In this document: piece after piece, positions 27,475-27,500 of the stretch
Layout of the letters: each line of letters begins with the position of its first letter
Position numbering within the stretch: the stretch's first letter is position 1
NCBI GenBank assembly: GCA_030141605.1
Contig: JAQGDQ010000415.1
Location: forward strand, 12,501-40,000
Direction: 5' to 3'
Length of the DNA: 27,500 nt
Origin: Tubiluchus corallicola
Taxonomy: Eukaryota > Priapulida > Priapulimorpha > Priapulimorphida > Tubiluchidae
Made by a program: the position numbers and the translations under genes
Notes under the pieces: model-generated
Databases searched by the model: none
The model's input: the letters and a program-made list of their open reading frames with translations, nothing else
Told to the model about the DNA's origin: nothing

Positions 27475-27500
27475 TAGTTTATAGTATTCTCAATATTTAG

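Overview
The window is animal (metazoan) nuclear DNA, AT-rich, with spliceosomal introns and dense transposon-derived repeats. Bacterial gene organisation is absent. I cannot name the species; the repeat types (hAT, pogo/Tigger-like, piggyBac-like, Penelope-like, tRNA-SINE-like) and one short-exon gene suggest an invertebrate.

The only gene I can support is on the minus strand, running from 25392 down to the stop codon at 3381. Seventeen exons with GT-AG introns and fully consistent phases join into a 728-residue C-terminal part of a KIAA0319 / KIAA0319L family membrane protein. It has five PKD domains, a juxtamembrane region, a six-cysteine EGF-like module, one transmembrane helix and a cytoplasmic tail with a YRLL (YXX-Phi) sorting motif. 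The signal peptide and N-terminal domain should lie beyond 27500. A poly(A) signal at 3255-3260 follows the stop.

Layout: 1-760, a large inverted repeat with hammerhead-like cores; 760-3250, intergenic repeats; 3255-25392, the gene; 25393-27500, intron or upstream sequence with a 69-bp minisatellite and a second simple array. Introns hold several non-autonomous DNA transposons, including a hAT element inserted beside a Tigger-like element, a piggyBac-like element containing a palindromic 46-bp satellite, and a recurrent MITE family ('MITE-A').

The most unusual theme is repeated duplication of the gene's own splice-acceptor/exon pieces. The acceptor and first half of the exon encoding the YRLL motif are present four times in tandem. 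A 57-bp acceptor piece of the exon at 7635-7863 is re-inserted in a downstream intron. The whole last exon with its acceptor and 3' flank is copied in inverted orientation inside an upstream intron, with mostly synonymous differences. An almost complete intron is also duplicated into another intron.
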